A program made the translations under genes and the position numbers. 64,000 bases of DNA from Helicobacter sp. 11S02629-2 (GTDB lineage: Bacteria > Campylobacterota > Campylobacteria > Campylobacterales > Helicobacteraceae): positions 1 to 64,000 of the forward strand of contig NZ_MLAN01000003.1 in NCBI RefSeq assembly GCF_002272875.1, in the 5' to 3' direction. The first letter of the stretch is position 1. Each line of letters begins with the position of its first letter. The notes under the pieces are model-generated. The model was not told where the DNA came from. It did no database searches and was given only the letters and a program-made list of their open reading frames with translations. Of this stretch, positions 1 through 9,173 are shown one piece after another.

Positions 1-215
1 CTAATACTAATATCTTAGTTCAATCAATTAATGACATGGCTGAATCTATAAAAGAACAAGCTAATGGTATAACTCAGATAAATGATGCTATATCTTTACT
101 AGAGCAATCTACTCAAGGTAATGTAAACATAGCAGATGATGCTTCTAAGATTTCTAACTCTGTAACTCATATAGCAGATGAGATAATGAATGATGCTAAT
201 AGGAAGAGGATATAA
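1..215 (+). CDS. Methyl-accepting chemotaxis protein, C-terminal fragment
   Basis: The reading frame is open from the left edge and stops with TAA at 213-215, giving about 70 residues of a longer protein. The residues (QSINDMAESIKEQANGITQI, then NDAISLLEQST) have the heptad pattern of the descending helix of a chemoreceptor cytoplasmic hairpin. The chain ends NRKRI, much like the KKNRF end of the complete receptor at 56882-58915. The sensory part lies outside the window. Family assignment is fairly firm from the coiled-coil register; the ligand cannot be guessed. Confidence 0.75.
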   Translation, partial: NTNILVQSINDMAESIKEQANGITQINDAISLLEQSTQGNVNIADDASKISNSVTHIADEIMNDANRKRI

Positions 216-270
216 AAGAATATCTAGAAGAAGAAGTGTAAAAAGAGATAGTAAAAAGAATATCTAGAAG

Positions 271-330
271 AATAAATAGAGAATAAGAATAAATAGAGAA
301 TAAGAATAAATAGAGAATAAGAATAAATAG
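271..330. repeat. 17-bp tandem repeat, about 3.5 copies
   Basis: The unit AATAAATAGAGAATAAG occurs three times without change from 271 to 321, followed by AATAAATAG to 330. Just upstream, AAAAGAATATCTAGAAG also occurs twice (about 215-231 and 254-270). The array begins 55 bp after the receptor stop codon and holds no usable ORF. Such arrays change copy number by slippage. Confidence 0.85.
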
Positions 331-351
331 TAAGAAGAGATTCTCTTCTTA
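331..351. terminator. Hairpin between convergent receptor gene and recG
   Basis: TAAGAAGAGA and TCTCTTCTTA form a perfect 10-bp inverted repeat around a single T. It lies between the plus-strand receptor gene and the minus-strand recG stop at 393. There is no clear T-run after it in either direction, so a bidirectional terminator role is inferred from position only. Confidence 0.4.
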
Positions 352-392
352 TAGGGAGTGGATTCTATGTTCCTCACAACATTCTTTCACTC

Positions 393-2303
393 CTATACAC
401 TCTTTTCTTGCCTTAAGGATTCTATATCACTTAGGGCTTCTTGCAAGATATCACTATCTCGCTTTATGTTAAAGAACTTAAACTCATCGCCACTTTGTTC
501 CACCCCATCTATCAAATCTCCACTACTTCTATACTCCAAGTCAAGCTCAGCTATATCAAAACCGCTTAAAGTCTTAGCAAAACGCTCTAGTCTTGTAAGG
601 GCTTCTTTTTGTGAGTTAGATTCCATATTAGAGTTAGTGTCTAGCTTAGTGCATAAAAAGCAGTAGCCTTTAAGACCATTCCTGCTTACCCTACCTCTAA
701 GCTGATGAAGGCTTGCAAGCCCTAAAAGCTCAGCCCCCATGATAACTACAACACTTAAAAGCGGCAAAGAAAGACCAACTTCAACCATAGTAGTAGCTAG
801 CAAGATAGCACCTTTAGTCTCCCTAAACTGCTCTAAGATAGAATCTTTTTCTTTATCTTTGCCATGAGTTACATAGACATGCTCAAAGTTTTTTAGCCAG
901 TACTCTTTTGCCTCTTCTAGTGAGAGGTAGTTTGATCTAGTATTAAAGCCTTCACTTTTAGCCTCACTTTTTTGGACTAAAGGATAGATGATGGCTACTT
1001 GATGACCCTTAGCTAGTTCTTGCTTTATAGTCTCTAAGACTTTAGGAAAGCCTTTTGTGTCAACTATAGAAGTAGTGATATCTTTTTTAAAAGGAAGATC
1101 ACGTATAAAGCTAAACTTTATATAACTACTTTTTATCATAGCCATGGTGCGGGGTATAGGAGTGGCTGAGAACTGAAAGATATGAGACTTAAGTGTGCTT
1201 TTTTGAGATGTTAGTGCTTCAAGTTTACTTCTTTGTTTAGTGCCAAATCTATGTTGCTCATCACTCATAACTATGCTAAAGTCTTTAAAAACCTCATCTT
1301 CTAAAAATAAAAGCGCTTGCGTGCCTATGACAAAGTGGGCGTTTGCTAGACTATCTTCAAACAAAAACACATCTCTAGAACTAACTTGCTGACTAGTTTT
1401 AAGCACTACTTGTATATCACTTGGCAAGAACTTTATTGCCTCATTATAAAGCTGGGTTGCAAGTATAGTAGTTGGTGCCATAAGTAAAACACGCTTAGGA
1501 AAGCTCATAGCCACAATGCTTAATATAACCATAGTCTTGCCACAGCCAACATCACCCATGATGATACGTCTAGCCTGCAAAGGGCTAGCTAGATCAAGCT
1601 GCACATCTTTTATCGCCCCCATCTGACCACTAGTTAGGCTAAAAGGCAAGCTAGATAAAAAGGCTTTTAAGTTTTTAGCACTAGCAGTAAGCAAAAAGGT
1701 AGTTTTAGCTTTAAAGTCTCTTTTTTTAAGGCTAAGTCTGTATAGATAAAGCCAGATTTCTACATACTTTAAAGCATCCATGTTAGGCTTTGGGATAGTT
1801 CCACTTGCCTCATAAGCTTTAAAAAAAGCTAGGTTTGGTTTATATATCTCTTCTATTAAATGTGCCCTTTTAGAATCTAGCCCTAACCTTTCTAGATTAA
1901 AAGCGTTTAGATTTTCTCTAGCATCATTTTTTTTACCATTAAAGATAGGGATTATGGAATCTAGTGCTTTTATAGGCTTAGGATTACTCACTTGTAAGTG
2001 GCCAAGCTTATTTTCTACCCTACCATAAAGACTTAAAGTGCTTCCTACTTTAAAAGTGCTTTTATGAAAAGGCTTGTGATTGAATATATAAATAGTAAGT
2101 GGCAAGTCTAGCTTAGCTAGATAAGCTTCTATAAAAAGAAACTTTCTGCTATCTCTAAGAGAAAGGATAGTAGCACTAAAAGCCCCAATACTTGAAGAGT
2201 TATAAGCTGGCTTAGTAACTTCAAAAGTTGATATATACCTCTTTGGCACATCTAAAGCAAGATATAAAAGACTAAGTTCACTAGGCTTTTTATCTAAAGG
2301 CAT
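393..2303 (-). CDS. recG: ATP-dependent DNA helicase RecG
   Basis: Superfamily 2 helicase that unwinds branched DNA and rescues stalled forks. Visible motifs in order: Walker A GDVGCGKT (about residues 250-257), MAPTTILATQ (motif Ia), DEQH (348-351), FSATPIPRT (378-386), TTMVEVG and QLRGRVSR (534-541). The region before residue 230 corresponds to the wedge/OB domain. At 636 residues it is shorter than the E. coli enzyme (693), in line with epsilonproteobacterial RecG as I know it. The start is 1 bp from the surE stop, so the two are probably co-transcribed. Assignment is secure. Confidence 0.95.
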   Translation of the reverse strand: MPLDKKPSELSLLYLALDVPKRYISTFEVTKPAYNSSSIGAFSATILSLRDSRKFLFIEAYLAKLDLPLTIYIFNHKPFHKSTFKVGSTLSLYGRVENKLGHLQVSNPKPIKALDSIIPIFNGKKNDARENLNAFNLERLGLDSKRAHLIEEIYKPNLAFFKAYEASGTIPKPNMDALKYVEIWLYLYRLSLKKRDFKAKTTFLLTASAKNLKAFLSSLPFSLTSGQMGAIKDVQLDLASPLQARRIIMGDVGCGKTMVILSIVAMSFPKRVLLMAPTTILATQLYNEAIKFLPSDIQVVLKTSQQVSSRDVFLFEDSLANAHFVIGTQALLFLEDEVFKDFSIVMSDEQHRFGTKQRSKLEALTSQKSTLKSHIFQFSATPIPRTMAMIKSSYIKFSFIRDLPFKKDITTSIVDTKGFPKVLETIKQELAKGHQVAIIYPLVQKSEAKSEGFNTRSNYLSLEEAKEYWLKNFEHVYVTHGKDKEKDSILEQFRETKGAILLATTMVEVGLSLPLLSVVVIMGAELLGLASLHQLRGRVSRNGLKGYCFLCTKLDTNSNMESNSQKEALTRLERFAKTLSGFDIAELDLEYRSSGDLIDGVEQSGDEFKFFNIKRDSDILQEALSDIESLRQEKSV

Positions 2304-2304
2304 C

Positions 2305-3099
2305 TTAGAGGCTTAAGTCCTTTAGTGCTTTTATGTCTTCATAGCTTGTTAGATCTAGGCTTAAAGGTGTGATAGATATAAAGCCTTCTTTTATGGCCTT
2401 GTAATCTGACTCTAAGCCCCTTCCATCTTCCCTTTCACTTAAGACTAGTTTCATGTTACCTAGCCAGTAGTATCTGACATTTCTTGGATTGAAGTTTTCT
2501 TCATAGCTTAGTTGGTAGTGCCTATAACCAAGTTGTGTGACTTTAGTTTGACCATTATAGGCATTAGCATGAGGTATATTGATATTTAAAATCTTCCTAG
2601 TGCCAAACTTATAGCCCTCTTCTAGAATCTTTTTTACTAGCTTGTAGATAAAGTCTTGCCCTACGCTTAGGTCTAGTGGGAGATTTTGGGCATTAAGGTC
2701 TTTATCTTGGATGTATTGGGATATAGCAAGACTTGGCACATCATGGAGTGCACCCTCCATAGCCCCTGCTACCGTACCAGAGTAGGTTACATCTTCACCT
2801 ATGTTTGCACCAAGATTAATGCCTGATACCACAAGGTCTGGCTTTTTGTGTTTAAAAAGAGTAGCTAATGCCATATAGATACAGTCAGTTGGACTTCCAT
2901 CATCAAGCTTATAAAAGTCTTTTTCTACTTCTATAAGTTTTAAAGGCTTAGTTATAGTTAGCCCATGCCCACAGGCTGACTTTTCAGACGCAGGGGCTAC
3001 AACTACTACTCTACCTAAGGGAGATAAGGCCTCTTTTAAAGCTTTTATACCATGGCTAAAATAGCCATCATCATTAGTAAGTAATATAACTTTTTGCAA
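2305..3099 (-). CDS. surE: 5'/3'-nucleotidase SurE
   Basis: Metal-dependent nucleoside-5'/3'-monophosphate phosphatase associated with stationary-phase survival. The start LLTNDDG carries the metal-binding aspartates D10 and D11; further expected ligands are S41 in APASEKSACGHG and N95 in SGINLGANIG. The following TYSGTVAGAMEG segment is also characteristic. The length of 264 residues is normal. It lies between ispA and recG in a tightly packed minus-strand run; ispA-surE linkage is also seen in H. pylori. Confidence 0.96.
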   Translation of the reverse strand: MQKVILLTNDDGYFSHGIKALKEALSPLGRVVVVAPASEKSACGHGLTITKPLKLIEVEKDFYKLDDGSPTDCIYMALATLFKHKKPDLVVSGINLGANIGEDVTYSGTVAGAMEGALHDVPSLAISQYIQDKDLNAQNLPLDLSVGQDFIYKLVKKILEEGYKFGTRKILNINIPHANAYNGQTKVTQLGYRHYQLSYEENFNPRNVRYYWLGNMKLVLSEREDGRGLESDYKAIKEGFISITPLSLDLTSYEDIKALKDLSL

Positions 3100-3118
3100 A
3101 CAATTAGTCCTTGTAGTT

Positions 3119-4045
3119 TTAGTTTTGTGAGTTTAGTTTAGTATCAAAGTCTTTACTGTACTGTAAAAATATAGATTCTAAGGCAAGTTTAGTTTTAGGA
3201 TTAACATCTCTTTGTATGTCTAAAAGAAGATTTTCTAAGCCTTTTTTTATCTCTTCTAGCTTTTTGATACTTCCTTGTAAGCCTAACAAGTTTACATAGC
3301 TGTTCTTACTAGCGTCATTATGAGTAGTTTTACCGGCTACTTTTTCACTCAAACTAACGTCCATAATATCATCTAGCACTTGGAAATAAAGCCCTAAAAG
3401 CATGCCAAATTTTTCTAAAACTTCTATAGCTTTAAGGTCTAAAACTGAGATCAAAGCACCCATCTTAAGGGATGCACTTATAAGCCTTGCAGTTTTGTTG
3501 ATGTGAATAAATTCCAATTTATCCAAAGGTAGTTTTTGGTTTTCAAAAAAGCAATCAAGTGCTTGCCCAAGCACCATCCCACTAAAACCTCCATCAAAGC
3601 TTAAGATTCTAACTAGCTCTATCCTTACTTCAGCACTAAGTGCAGACTTTGATAAAAGATTAAAAGCATAAGTATTTAAAGCATCACCAACTAACACAGC
3701 TGTAGTTTCATCATACTTTTTGTGCAAGGTAGTGTGTCCTCTTCTTAAGTCTGCGTTATCCATACAAGGCAGGTCATCGTGGATTAAAGAGTAGGTATGA
3801 AAGACTTCTAAAGCCAAGGCTGCATCAAAGCTATTAGAAAGAAGCTCAGGTGCGTTTGCTAAAACTACTCCAAAAAGCAGTCTTGGGCGAAAACGCTTAC
3901 CGCCATTTAGCACCATCTCCCAGATGGCATCTTCAAAGTAAGGATGAAAGCTTTTTATAGCTGGCTTAGCTGCCTTTAAAAACTCTTCAAACTCTTCGCC
4001 TGCCTTATTTATCTCATCCATTAACTCTATCTCTTTTACTTGCAA
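3119..4045 (-). CDS. ispA: Polyprenyl (geranyl/farnesyl) diphosphate synthase
   Basis: Head-to-tail condensation of isopentenyl diphosphate with allylic diphosphates, supplying precursors for quinones and undecaprenyl phosphate. The first aspartate-rich motif is DDLPCMD (about residues 90-96) followed by RRG; the second is DDIMD (about 225-229). GGKRFRPRL near residue 48 is the IPP-binding region. The length of 308 residues fits short-chain synthases. Product length (C15 or C20) cannot be fixed by eye. It is 19 bp upstream of surE. Confidence 0.92.
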   Translation of the reverse strand: MQVKEIELMDEINKAGEEFEEFLKAAKPAIKSFHPYFEDAIWEMVLNGGKRFRPRLLFGVVLANAPELLSNSFDAALALEVFHTYSLIHDDLPCMDNADLRRGHTTLHKKYDETTAVLVGDALNTYAFNLLSKSALSAEVRIELVRILSFDGGFSGMVLGQALDCFFENQKLPLDKLEFIHINKTARLISASLKMGALISVLDLKAIEVLEKFGMLLGLYFQVLDDIMDVSLSEKVAGKTTHNDASKNSYVNLLGLQGSIKKLEEIKKGLENLLLDIQRDVNPKTKLALESIFLQYSKDFDTKLNSQN

Positions 4046-4102
4046 CTCTGCTTCCTTTAGTTAATTTTAAAAACTCCACCTTGCTTTAAAATCCACCCTA
4101 TC

Positions 4103-6001
4103 TTACTTTACGATAAGCCTAAACTCAAAACCATCCCTGCTAATAAGCATATCAAGATTCTCAAAACTAGGAGTTTTATTCGCATTTTCTTGCTTACTTG
4201 TTTTGGTGTCATCTTTAATGATGTTTATAGAACTAGATTCTGAATTAATCTTAGGTGAGTTCATATTTAAAAAAGCCTCTAAGTCATCACCACTTTTCAA
4301 ACTGCTAACTTTTGTGCCCCCAGACCCTTGCATAGAATCTTTACTAGCCTTTGCTTTTATATCTTCTTTAGAAGAGTGCTTATTAGCAAACTCTTGTATA
4401 TAGCTAGCTAGCTCATCTTCTTTAGTTTTTGATGGAATCTGTACTTTAGTGCTAGCTTTAATTTTCATCATATAAAGCTTAGTAAAAAGCTCTCTTAAAG
4501 TTTTATCTCTATTAGTATACATAGAAGCTAGGTAGTCTTTTAGGTCAAGCCCATCAATCTTAAGTATCTTATCGCCTTTTTTTAACTCGCTAAATCTACC
4601 ACTACTTGGTGCATCTAAAACTGTAAAGCTATCACTTAGCCTAAGGTGGAAACGCTCCAAAAAGCTATCTGGAAGCAAAAGCCCTCCATATCTTTTACCA
4701 GCTTTTACCTCAAAGCTTAACACCTTGCCATCACGCCTTATATCAACCTTAGCTAAACTGCCCTCTTTTAAGTTAAGCAGCATCTCGCTTAAGTCTTTAA
4801 AAGATTTAGGTGCTATATTATTAACTGATATCAAGACATCACCTTGCATGAAAGGATTACTTTTAAAAAATGGATCAACATAAAGCACTTCAAAAGTTGC
4901 ACTTTTTGGATCAGTCTCTTTAAATCTAACACCTATATCACCATAGTGCACGCCCTTAGAATCTAAAAAGCGCATGATGTAAGATTTTTCTATAAAAGAG
5001 TTACCACCAACTCCTATGCCATAAATCTGATAGCAGATATTACTCAAAACGCCATTTTGCCCTATCTGCCCTTTGATGCGCCCATAGTCTAAAAAGCCAG
5101 CCTGCCCTTTTAGTAGCCTAACGCCTCTAGCTCCTTTTATATCAGCACTTACAAGCTCTCTACTCCTAGCGTAGTTATCTATGTCCATTAAAGTGTAGCC
5201 AAGAGGTGTTTTCAAACTGTCTTTAAGTAAAAAAAGCCCACTAAAAGGATCATACTTTTCAACCCTTACATCTTTTGGCCTAGTCTTACTAAAGCCAACA
5301 AAGCCTTTCCCTTTTATATATACAGCATAGGTGCCATCATCTAGTCTTATACTTGCTTGGTGATAGTAGTCACTGCAAGCTGCATAGTCTAGCCTTTCTT
5401 TAGTAGTGCTCACTGGATAGAGGTCTTTTACTTCTTGCATACCAAAAGACTTATCATGAAGCATAGGCTCTTTTTTAGAATCTTGTGTCATTAAGTCTTG
5501 CTTAGTGCTTACTTTTTTAGTAGCAAGACTAGATTCCATAGCAGGAGAACCTTTTACCAACTTAGAATCTTGCATCTTAGAATCTTCCAACTTAGAATCT
5601 ATCTGTCTAGAATCTACTTGCATGCTATTTGCACTATCTTGCATTTTATGCTCTGCCCTATCAAGCAAAGCATTACTAACATTTAAGTCTTTATCTTCTT
5701 TTGTGTTTTCCTGTCTTGCTCTTTGCTTTTTAGGACCAGTAGGACTAGACTTTAAGCTAAGCTCTTCTTTAGTCATGGAATCTAAAAGCACAGGCTCTTT
5801 AGTGTAAAACTTCCCAGCACTAAAGTTACCACTTTTAAACTCTTCCATAGCAGTAGTATTAGGAACATCAATGCTTTGCAAGCTAGCGCCCATATTAGAA
5901 TTGCTAGGATTTGTGCTAGGCTGAAGGCTTGCATCTTGTGCGCTAAGAGTGCTTAAAAGCAAACTACATAACAAAGCCTTACTAAAAGTTAAAGTCTTCA
6001 T
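4103..6001 (-). CDS. Periplasmic PDZ-domain protein with disordered linker
   Basis: A protein of 632 residues with a signal peptide (MKTLTFSKALLCSLLLSTLSAQ). Residues of about 25-190 are low complexity, rich in D/E-S-K, with repeated DSK/ESK units such as KLEDSKMQDSK. A folded region of about 200-330 is followed by a PDZ-like segment (about 350-435: GDVLISVNN, DIRRDGKVLSFEVK) and a second partial one (GDKILKIDG). A further disordered tail precedes a conserved C-terminus. The ybaB stop overlaps its start by 4 bp. The order panD-ybaB-PDZ protein matches H. pylori HP0034-HP0036 as I recall it. No protease catalytic residues are seen; function unknown. Confidence 0.75.
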   Translation of the reverse strand: MKTLTFSKALLCSLLLSTLSAQDASLQPSTNPSNSNMGASLQSIDVPNTTAMEEFKSGNFSAGKFYTKEPVLLDSMTKEELSLKSSPTGPKKQRARQENTKEDKDLNVSNALLDRAEHKMQDSANSMQVDSRQIDSKLEDSKMQDSKLVKGSPAMESSLATKKVSTKQDLMTQDSKKEPMLHDKSFGMQEVKDLYPVSTTKERLDYAACSDYYHQASIRLDDGTYAVYIKGKGFVGFSKTRPKDVRVEKYDPFSGLFLLKDSLKTPLGYTLMDIDNYARSRELVSADIKGARGVRLLKGQAGFLDYGRIKGQIGQNGVLSNICYQIYGIGVGGNSFIEKSYIMRFLDSKGVHYGDIGVRFKETDPKSATFEVLYVDPFFKSNPFMQGDVLISVNNIAPKSFKDLSEMLLNLKEGSLAKVDIRRDGKVLSFEVKAGKRYGGLLLPDSFLERFHLRLSDSFTVLDAPSSGRFSELKKGDKILKIDGLDLKDYLASMYTNRDKTLRELFTKLYMMKIKASTKVQIPSKTKEDELASYIQEFANKHSSKEDIKAKASKDSMQGSGGTKVSSLKSGDDLEAFLNMNSPKINSESSSINIIKDDTKTSKQENANKTPSFENLDMLISRDGFEFRLIVK

Positions 6002-6297
6002 GTAAATAGATTGAAATCTTTTAGCTTGCTCATGGCAGATTCTTTTTTAAGATTCTCCACTTCTTTATTGGCTTCATTTATAGCACTTATTAAAAGCACT
6101 TGAAGGCTGCTTTTATCACTTAAAAGCTCATCATCTATAGTTATATCTATAACCTCGCCATTACCATTCATCTTAACTTCTACTAAGCCACCGCCACTTT
6201 TTGTAGAAAAGACTTTGTTTTTAGCCTCATCTTCATAGTTTTGAATCTGCTCTTGCACGCTACCCATTAGGTTTTGTAGTATCTTTGGATCAAACAT
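5998..6297 (-). CDS. YbaB/EbfC family nucleoid-associated protein
   Basis: Small (99 residues) dimeric DNA-binding protein family. It starts MFDPKILQNLMGSVQEQIQ and carries the core KSGGGLVEVKMNGNGEVIDI, typical of YbaB. The end has SAINEANKEVENLKKE. It overlaps the downstream PDZ-protein gene by 4 bp and follows panD by 14 bp. The binding sites and cellular role in this lineage are not defined. Confidence 0.9.
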   Translation of the reverse strand: MFDPKILQNLMGSVQEQIQNYEDEAKNKVFSTKSGGGLVEVKMNGNGEVIDITIDDELLSDKSSLQVLLISAINEANKEVENLKKESAMSKLKDFNLFT

Positions 6298-6311
6298 AAA
6301 CTTTTCCTTTT

Positions 6312-6656
6312 TTAAACTATTAGATTTTTGGAATCTACTTTTACTATCTTTGGCTCATAACTTTCTGCTTCAATAAGTGACATCTGTGCATAAGCTATGA
6401 TTATAACCACATCGCCAGTTTGAACAAGCCTTGCTGCAGCACCATTAACACAAACTGTGCCTTCAACTTCACTTTCTATAACATAGGTGCTAAATCTAGC
6501 ACCATTATTAACATTAACTATATCAACCTTTATGCCCGGTAGTAAGTTAGCAGCTTTTATAAGTCTTTTATCAAGGCTGATTGATCCTACGTAGTTTAGA
6601 TTACTATCAGTGATGGTTGCGCGGTGGATCTTAGAGTACAGCATATTAACAGTCAT
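6312..6656 (-). CDS. panD: Aspartate 1-decarboxylase proenzyme
   Basis: Decarboxylates aspartate to beta-alanine for pantothenate synthesis. The proenzyme cleaves itself at a Gly-Ser bond to form the pyruvoyl cofactor; here the site is G24-S25 in NYVGSISLD, at the same position as in E. coli. K9 in SKIHRA and the [11 protein letters not shown] segment also match. The length of 114 residues is normal. It is first in a minus-strand run with ybaB and the PDZ protein and is divergent from ligA. Confidence 0.96.
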   Translation of the reverse strand: MTVNMLYSKIHRATITDSNLNYVGSISLDKRLIKAANLLPGIKVDIVNVNNGARFSTYVIESEVEGTVCVNGAAARLVQTGDVVIIIAYAQMSLIEAESYEPKIVKVDSKNLIV

Positions 6657-6743
6657 GTTATTAAGCCCTTTTTTATGTAAATAATTGATAAGATTCTAGC
6701 ATAAGCTTAGGATTTACTACATGGATATTAAAGGTTAACTTAG

Positions 6744-9173
6744 ATGCCAAATACACAAACTAACAAGATAAAAACTATAAAAGATTATAAAGATGCACTA
6801 GACTTGCTAAATACTTATGCAAGAGCTTACTATACAGGTGATACGCCATTAATAAGTGATGATAGTTATGATTTACTCTATAGAAAAGTTAAGGCTTTTG
6901 AAGCAAGCAACCCTACACTTATAGACCCCCTTTCCCCAACACAAAGAGTAGGAGATAAACTCTTAAATGACTTTAAAAAAAGCAAACACATCTATAGGAT
7001 GTGGAGTTTAGATGATATTTTTAACAAGCAAGAGTTTGCAACGTGGCTAAAAACCTTGCTTAAAAATATAAGCGATTTAAACTATGACTTAGAAAACTAT
7101 AGCTTTTGTGTATCTCCAAAGTTTGATGGCTTAAGTCTTAATCTGCTTTATAAAGAAGGAAGGCTAGTTAGTGCTGCTACTAGGGGGGATGGAGAAGTTG
7201 GCGAAGTGGTGTTAGAACAGGCTAAGCTTGTAGAAGGAGTACCTTTAAATATAGCTTTTACTAAGACTATAGAGATAAGAGGCGAGGTAGTTATATCTAA
7301 GACTAACTTTGAAAGCTACAACGCCAAAGAAGCCTCCTTAAACCAAAAAACTTATGCTAATCCTAGGAATCTAGCCAACGCCACTCTCCGCCAGCTAGAC
7401 TTAAAAGTAGTTGCTGAAAGGAAGCTAGAGTTTATCCCTTGGGGTATAGGCTACGTAGAATCTAGCTCTACTAGTCTTTATGAATTAATGAAAGAAGTGT
7501 TAAGTCTTGGCTTTAAAGATAACTTTATGCGCTACTTTGAGCTTCCAAAGCACAAGTTAGAATCTAACTTACTAGGCTTTCAAAACTCACAAGAAGAGAA
7601 AAAAAGGCTTTTAAAAAGCGACTATGAAAGCCTGCATACACCCTTAGAAGATGCCTACCTTGATATACAAAAACAAAGAGAAAGCTTTGCTTGTGAGCTA
7701 GATGGTGCTGTGATAGTGTTAAATGATAGAATTTTACAAGAGCGTCTTGGTTTTAGTGTAAAAGTCCCTCGTTTTGCCTGTGCTTATAAGTTTAAAGCAA
7801 CATATGTTGAAACTAAATTGCTTGATGTGACTTGGCAGTTAGGAAGAAGTGGCGTGCTAACTCCAGTGGCGATATTAGCCCCTATCATGCTTCAAGGTGC
7901 TTTGATCTCTAGGGCAACTTTACATAATATAGATGAGATAAAAAGACTAGATTTAAAGCTAAATGACACAGTTTTGCTAACTAGAAGTGGAGATGTTATA
8001 CCTAAGATTGAAAGTGTGGTGATTACAAAAAGAGGGCATGACATAAGCCCTATAAGCCTACCTACTAACTGCCCAGTTTGTGGCGAAAAAGTAAGCTTTG
8101 TGCAAGATCCAAAAAGTGGCAACACAAGGATAATATGTACTAATAAAGCCTGCATTGGTATCTTAAAAGCAAGGCTTAGCTTTTATACCACAAAAGACTG
8201 CATGGATATAGAAAACCTTGCAAGTAGCACTATATCTGCCCTAGTAGATGCCAAGCTTGTAAACTCTATAAAAGACTTATACTTTTTAAGACCAGAAGAC
8301 TTATTAAAACTTGAAGGCTTTAAAGACAAAAAGGCACTAAAGATTATAGATTCCATAAAAGCAAGCATAGGCACAAGAGAACTTTGGCGTTTTATAAACG
8401 CCCTAGGCATAGCCTTTGTCGGTAAAGAAAGCTCTAAAGTCTTAGAATCTACTTTAGGGCTAAAGTGCTTTGAAGCTAGCCTTGAAGTCTTAGAGACCTT
8501 GCCAGATCTAAGCAGTGATACTTGCACTTCTTTTAGTGAGTACTGCAAAGAGTATGGATGTGAGATAACTAAGCTTTTAGAGATAACTAAGCCCATAGTA
8601 ACTTTTGGCTATAAAAATAGCGGCCTAGATATAACTAAGATTACTTTAAGTGGCAGCTTTGATAAAAGATACAGCGAACTAGCTAGCCTTTTAGAATCTA
8701 AAGGTTTTAAGGTTACTAAAACAGTTAGTAAGCAAACAAATCTCTTAGTGCAAAGCACAAAAGGGAGTAATCAGATTAGCCAAGCTTTAAAACTGGGTAA
8801 AAAGATACTTGAAGTAAGCGATACAAGTAACTTGCTAGATGAGATTTATAAAGCCTTAGATATAAGCAAAGAAGACGCAGACCTTATAAAAGAGGCTTCT
8901 TTAAGTGAAGGCAAAAAAAGCATAGTTTTAACAGGTGCTCTTGATATACCAAGGAGTGAACTAACACGCATACTAGAAACTGCAGGCTATGAAGTAAAAG
9001 GCACAGTTAGCAAGGAGACTTCTTTGCTGATAGAAGGGGTAAGCAAGGAAGATGCTTTAAACTCTAATAAGATAAGCTCTAAGATGCAAAAGGCTATGAA
9101 GCTAGGCATAAAAATCTTACAGCTTGAAGATAGCAGCGATATCTTAGAAAAGATAAAAAACGCACTTAACTAG
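6744..9173 (+). CDS. ligA: NAD+-dependent DNA ligase with two C-terminal BRCT domains
   Basis: Seals nicks in replication and repair. The adenylation domain has the nucleotidyl lysine in SPKFDG (K126) and TRGDGEVGE; an OB fold follows; the zinc finger is Cys4 (CPVCG and CTNKACI, about residues 442-472); then a helix-hairpin-helix region. The usual single BRCT domain lies at about 628-700, and a second related module (KSIVLTGALD, GTVSKETSLLI) occupies about 726-805. At 809 residues it is about 140 longer than typical LigA. The frame is intact throughout, so this is an added domain and not a neighbouring gene. Confidence 0.95.
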   Translation: MPNTQTNKIKTIKDYKDALDLLNTYARAYYTGDTPLISDDSYDLLYRKVKAFEASNPTLIDPLSPTQRVGDKLLNDFKKSKHIYRMWSLDDIFNKQEFATWLKTLLKNISDLNYDLENYSFCVSPKFDGLSLNLLYKEGRLVSAATRGDGEVGEVVLEQAKLVEGVPLNIAFTKTIEIRGEVVISKTNFESYNAKEASLNQKTYANPRNLANATLRQLDLKVVAERKLEFIPWGIGYVESSSTSLYELMKEVLSLGFKDNFMRYFELPKHKLESNLLGFQNSQEEKKRLLKSDYESLHTPLEDAYLDIQKQRESFACELDGAVIVLNDRILQERLGFSVKVPRFACAYKFKATYVETKLLDVTWQLGRSGVLTPVAILAPIMLQGALISRATLHNIDEIKRLDLKLNDTVLLTRSGDVIPKIESVVITKRGHDISPISLPTNCPVCGEKVSFVQDPKSGNTRIICTNKACIGILKARLSFYTTKDCMDIENLASSTISALVDAKLVNSIKDLYFLRPEDLLKLEGFKDKKALKIIDSIKASIGTRELWRFINALGIAFVGKESSKVLESTLGLKCFEASLEVLETLPDLSSDTCTSFSEYCKEYGCEITKLLEITKPIVTFGYKNSGLDITKITLSGSFDKRYSELASLLESKGFKVTKTVSKQTNLLVQSTKGSNQISQALKLGKKILEVSDTSNLLDEIYKALDISKEDADLIKEASLSEGKKSIVLTGALDIPRSELTRILETAGYEVKGTVSKETSLLIEGVSKEDALNSNKISSKMQKAMKLGIKILQLEDSSDILEKIKNALN

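Noticed and set aside
271-330. Possible CRISPR array
   Set aside because: The repeats are directly tandem without spacers, the unit is 17 bp, and no cas genes are near.
8183-8596. 137-codon ORF on the minus strand inside ligA
   Set aside because: It lies fully antisense to the zinc-finger and HhH region of an intact ligA and shows no domain or ribosome-binding site.
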